64,000 bases of DNA, from positions 20,931,218 to 20,995,217 of the forward strand of contig CM056391.1 of the NCBI GenBank assembly GCA_029718625.1, read 5' to 3'. Within the stretch, counting starts at the first letter, position 1. Every line of letters starts with the position of its first letter. The DNA is from Synaphobranchus kaupii (Eukaryota; Chordata; Actinopteri; Anguilliformes; Synaphobranchidae). Below are positions 60,741-64,000 of the stretch, in pieces. The position numbers were made by a program, and so were the translations under genes. The notes beneath the pieces are model-generated. The model ran no database searches. It saw only the letters and a program-made list of their open reading frames with translations, and was not told the origin of the DNA.

Positions 60741-60967
60741 AGGTGTTTTAGTTTAGCATAGCCCAGATATTTGCATATTTAGCTTTAGGATCATACATTT
60801 CATATGAGCTTTTCGGAAGATTTTGATTTGTAATGGCTCGCAGTAATGTATTCTTGAATAAGAAGTGTATCATAATTTGGAGTATTATAATGAAATTCTT
60901 CCTTGTTAAATCATGAAAACAACCAGGACTTGAAAGTGTCCTCCGACTTTTGGTTTCCACTGTATAT

Positions 60968-61155
60968 ACATATATACAGTTAAATGCAAAAATATTTGGG
61001 ACAATGACACAATTTTTGTTGTTTTGGCTCTGTAATCCACCACATCGGATATGAAATAAAACATGAATATGAGGTTAAAGTGCAGACTGTCATTTTTATT
61101 TTAGGGTATTTACATCCACATAGGGTGATCCGTGTAGGAATTTCAGCCCTTTATA
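60968..61155 (+). mobile_element. Terminal fragment of another Tc1-like family
   Basis: Begins ACAGTTAAATGCAAAAATAT; contains TTGTTTTGGCTCTGTAATCC, ATGAATATGAGGTTAAAGTG and GGGTATTTACATCCACAT, a terminal region common in fish Tc1 elements. Only this end remains; the next element begins 2 bp later. Confidence 0.65.
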
Positions 61156-61157
61156 TA

Positions 61158-61400
61158 CAGTTGAAGTCAGAAGTTTACATACACTTAGGTTGAAGTCATT
61201 AAAACTCATTGTTAACCACTCCACAGATTTCATGTTAGCAAACTATAGTGTTGGTAAGTCAGTTAGGACATCTACTTTGTGCATGACACAAGGAATTTTT
61301 CCAACAATTGTTTACAGACAGATTATTTCACTTTTAATTCACTATATCACAATTCCAGTGGGTCAGAAGTTTACATACACTAAGTTGACTGTGCCTTTAA
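61158..61400 (+). mobile_element. Sleeping Beauty-type Tc1 left terminus (solo)
   Basis: After TA (61156-61157) the sequence CAGTTGAAGTCAGAAGTTTA starts the inverted repeat. The outer direct repeat GTCAGAAGTTTACATACACT is at 61166-61185 and the inner one at 61362-61381 followed by AAGTTGACTG. This two-direct-repeat structure is the hallmark of salmonid-type (Sleeping Beauty-like) Tc1 elements, where each repeat binds transposase. Homology stops at about 61400; the transposase gene and right end are absent. Confidence 0.85.
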
Positions 61401-61740
61401 ATTTTAATATTTATATCATGTGTTTCCATACTGTTCCAGTGTAATTTATTTAAAGAAATAAAGTTACTGGCTTACTGCACTGGGGGAAAGGGGGCACCTG
61501 CCTGTGCGAACATCCAACGTTTTGCTGAGGAGAACAGCAAAGTGTTCGACCAGGGAGAGAGCAGAGGAGAAGCAAGGAGACCCCAGCCCCCCCATGCAGC
61601 TAGAGGACTCAACTTCCCTGCTGCTGAAGGGAGGGGTTATGTATCTACTGTGGAGGACAGGGCAATCTTCGTTACAACTGTCCTGAGCGGCGGGAAAATG
61701 GGCTGGCTCACTAGAAGCAGGGGAACTTCTAGCGAGCTGA

Positions 61741-62020
61741 GTGGTTTCTCCCCGGATCTCCTCAAGCCATACCGCCCTTAAAGCCGTGGTTTCCTGGCCC
61801 ACCGGGCGGAAGGAAATTCTCGCATTTATTGACTCTGGGGTAGCGAGGAATTTCCTGGACCTATCTTGGTCACGTAGATGGGGTATCCCTCTACTACCCT
61901 TATCAGACCCTCTCGCCATCGCAGCTTTAGATGGTCGCCCTTTAGGGTTGGGCCAAGTGAGCCAGATCACCCCCCTCATAAGACTGGTTTTGAGTGAGGG
62001 ACACTTAGAGCAGATCCAGA
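61741..62020 (+). pseudogene. Ty3/gypsy aspartic protease
   Basis: The frame contains EILAFIDSGVARNFLDLSW, with the DSG active-site motif, then WGIPLLPL and IAALDGRPLGLGQV, as in fish Ty3/gypsy proteases. The enzyme would process the polyprotein. The end of the domain runs into the inverted segment, so the product is truncated. Confidence 0.75.
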
Positions 62021-62162
62021 TCCATTTCTCAGGTCTAACTTGGTTAAGAACGTGGCCCCTTGTAGAGACTCGAATATCATAGTCATGAGGGGTAATGTCA
62101 TAGTCATTAACGGTGATGCAACTGAGGGATCTGTAGTCGATGCAGGGCCGAGAAGCCACCTG
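62020..62162 (-). pseudogene. Ty3/gypsy reverse transcriptase scrap, inverted
   Basis: The minus strand reads [16 protein letters not shown] and, after a frameshift, FESLQGATFLTKLDLRNG, the N-terminal fingers/palm motifs of gypsy reverse transcriptase up to the first catalytic Asp (in LDLR). It is about 140 bp and oriented against its neighbours. Confidence 0.75.
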
Positions 62163-62340
62163 AGGAGTGGAGGCTTTGGCTGGAACATCCTTTTACAGTG
62201 TATTCCAACCTTGCATACATCCAGGAGGCCCAGTGGCTAAAATCCAGGCAAGCGAGATGGGCATTTTTTTTGACCGTTTTAACTTAACCGATTCTCCTAC
62301 CGCCCAGGTTCCAAGAACATCAAGCCTGACGCTCTGTCCC
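62160..62340 (+). pseudogene. Ty3/gypsy RNase H / connection scrap
   Basis: Frame-shifted pieces read [26 protein letters not shown] and, further on, KNIKPDALSRQFDV, the region that links RNase H to integrase in fish gypsy elements. Heavily decayed. Confidence 0.6.
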
Positions 62341-62434
62341 GCCAGTTTGACGTCTCTGAGAGATAATGCTACCCAGAACCCATTGTCCCCCGGTCTTGCA
62401 TTGTGGCATCTGTTTCCTGGAAGGCAGCCATATA

Positions 62435-62790
62435 CTTCTATTGTATGGCTGCCACTGGAACTGGCTTCCTTGTCTTCATTGATGATGTGACTGCTGAAGG
62501 CGGCAGCAGGATGAATACTGAAGTGCTCAGATCATACCAAATGCTGAAAACTCATTAGACTTTGCTTCACCTTACAGCAGGACAATGACAGCTAAAGCAA
62601 ACAAGGGGTTCAGGGCCAAAAACTGGAATGTTCTTGACTGGCTGACAATCACCCGTCCTGAACATGCGTTTCACTTGCTGAAGACAAGACTGAAGGCAAA
62701 ACACCCAAGAACTAAACAGGAACTGAAGATGGCTGCCGTACAGGCCTGGCAGAGCATCACCAGGGAACATACCCAGCACCTGGTGATTCT
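62435..62790 (+). pseudogene. Tc1-like transposase C-terminal half, fourth family
   Basis: From 62445 the frame reads MAATGTGFLVFIDDVTAEGG and SRMNTEV. After shifts come QDNDS-type remnants of the second catalytic block near 62580, RAKNWNVLDWL, then PEHAFHLLKTRLKAKHPRT and AVQAWQSITREHTQHLV. The proline-rich SPDLNPIEH stretch is shortened to TRPEH. No inverted repeats flank it. Confidence 0.8.
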
Positions 62791-62791
62791 A

Positions 62792-62831
62792 TATTATTAT
62801 TATTATTAGTAGTAGTAGTAGTAGTAGTAGT
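62792..62831. repeat. ATT/AGT trinucleotide microsatellite
   Basis: TAT repeats change to TAG repeats (TTATTATTATTAGTAGTAG), about 13 trinucleotide units. Confidence 0.9.
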
Positions 62832-64000
62832 TGTAGTTTCAGTTGCATTTGCAGTAGTGAAAGTTATAGTAATAATGGTACTCATAACAGTAGTAGTAGT
62901 TGTTTTCAATGACTCAAACACAAAATCAGACTATAAATTACCTTGTCAGATAGAAGTATGATGATGTCTGTGCATCAACCATCCCCTGGCTGACCTGTTA
63001 TTCCTTCTACAGATTGGCAGGTAGCTGACATTGGCGTTTCAGTTCTAGGGGCATTTACAATTGATCAAGTCTGCATTGACAGATAAATAGCTGAGAGGAG
63101 ATCTGAAAAGGTTGTTTGCCTGCAGCCCTTGTGTTAGCTTATATTGTGATTTGATGACAGTTCAAAAGCATAGTGACATTTGTCTGACAAGTTCAGTAGC
63201 ATTTCAAAGGGCACATATGTATTGACATATCCGGACAATACTGTGGTTCCTTTGAATAATTTTTTCCCCTGAACCTTCACTGTTAATTGCTGACATAATT
63301 TCTATAAGCAACACCATTTGAAAGCATGGTGGGGCTTTCAATCTTAAGACTACATCAGTAGCTATGGAATTAAGACACAAAGGAGAAAAACAACTCATCA
63401 GGCACGGATTTAAAACCAAAACTAAGTTGCAACCAAGTGTTTGCTTTTAAAAGGTATAAATTGCAGTTCAGTCTTTATAAGTATGCATTTGGTGTTAGCA
63501 CCACACTTTCTGCACACAAGGTATGTGAACTTCAGCATAATGCATTTATTGAATTCAGAATGAAACACCTTTTATGAAGTTAGTTGGAAGACTATAGTAT
63601 ATCTGTGGTCATTAAGCTTTAATTTGCTCTGTCTCTGTTTTGTGAAATAGCAGTGAGAATCAATAAATAAATAAAAAAATACATGTGGCATAAGTTGTAG
63701 AGATCAATGGGCTTTTAACATTTTCAGAGGAGAGGAATAGAGTGAAAGAGAGTAAGAGAAAATACAAATATGGTTGTATTTTATCTACAAGTGGTTTTTC
63801 TTCACGGAGTGTCATTCTACACTGTATGCATAACAAACATACACCACTCCTTCCATTCACCCCATCTTTCAAGATGCTCAGATTCCAGAGAATCATAGGT
63901 AATATACTGTATATATTTTTTTATCGGATATTAAAGCATGAGTATTTCACATGTTCACATAATATGTACAGTAAATCTACAATCTGCTCTCTTATCACGA
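62832..64000. other. Unannotated AT-rich DNA
   Basis: No gene or known repeat recognised up to the window end. Confidence 0.5.

Larger units (their letters stand above)
58570..60962. mobile_element. Long-TIR MITE split by a nested element
   Basis: The left arm (58570-58790) starts GTGGGGACCAAAAGTC; the right arm (60741-60962) ends with the complement of GTGGAAACCAAAAGTC. The arms stay complementary for about 110 bp, for example CATACTCCG...CCAGAATACATC against the complement of GATGTATTC-type sequence. Without the insert it is about 443 bp, and the insert sits at the exact centre (221 and 222 bp arms). TA at the edges suggests a Tc1/mariner-type element. Confidence 0.7.
61498..62400 (+). mobile_element. 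Rearranged Ty3/gypsy-type fragment
   Basis: Three pol pieces lie side by side but not in one orientation: protease on plus (about 61741-62020), a reverse transcriptase scrap on minus (about 62162-62020), then RNase H on plus (about 62160-62340). The large regions normally between them are missing and the middle piece is flipped. No LTRs are seen. Confidence 0.75.

Noticed and set aside
61464..62159. 231-residue minus-strand frame
   Set aside because: Only its first 20 or so residues match reverse transcriptase; the rest is antisense to the gypsy protease.

Overview
This window looks like a gene-poor stretch of a teleost fish nuclear genome. The evidence is its repeat content: several Tc1/mariner families with fish-type termini, a DIRS-type tyrosine-recombinase retrotransposon, an L2-type LINE and tRNA-derived SINEs sharing a 3' tail, hAT-like MITEs, a Ty3/gypsy fragment, and a Sleeping Beauty-type terminus. 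Long AC and TA microsatellites and AT-rich unique DNA with scattered stop codons fit the same picture. I found no convincing host protein-coding exon, no tRNA or rRNA gene and no CRISPR. Almost every protein-like reading frame belongs to a mobile element. I cannot name the species.

Layout. 1-4855: unique DNA with a truncated SINE, a possible LTR end and the first of three copies of a 540-bp internally deleted Tc1. 4856-7224: a DIRS-like element that keeps inverted terminal repeats and the internal complementary region but has lost reverse transcriptase. 7225-11320: AT-rich DNA, a short tandem repeat and two non-autonomous DNA elements (707 and 505 bp). 11321-13224: a TTAA-flanked element carrying two converging genes, a cysteine-rich P2RX7-C-like protein and a THAP zinc-finger protein; this is the most unusual unit. 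13229-24829: mostly unique DNA with a SINE, an old duplicated block and a well-preserved 5'-truncated L2 LINE. 24830-28750: four DNA-transposon insertions in 4 kb. 28753-42976: mainly unique DNA with one degenerate Tc1, a palindromic MITE and an AC microsatellite; the GC-richer, low-repeat block at 39870-41400 may hold regulatory sequence. 42977-44543: a probable solo LTR split by an 859-bp MITE beside its TATA box. 47341-47612: another SINE. 53413-53956: third deleted Tc1. 55288-56577: a solo LTR with a 5-bp target duplication and internal 109-bp tandem repeats. 58570-62790: a transposon graveyard with nested and rearranged pieces.

How the parts relate. Non-autonomous units dominate. The three deleted Tc1 copies share one deletion junction and one frameshift, so they were copied by a transposase supplied elsewhere. 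The SINE at 15431 and the LINE at 20009 carry the same 3' tail, as expected if the LINE machinery moves the SINE. The TTAA element has promoters for both of its genes but no recognisable transposase. Boundaries are read by eye from terminal repeats and target duplications; family names rest on recognised motifs, not on database searches.
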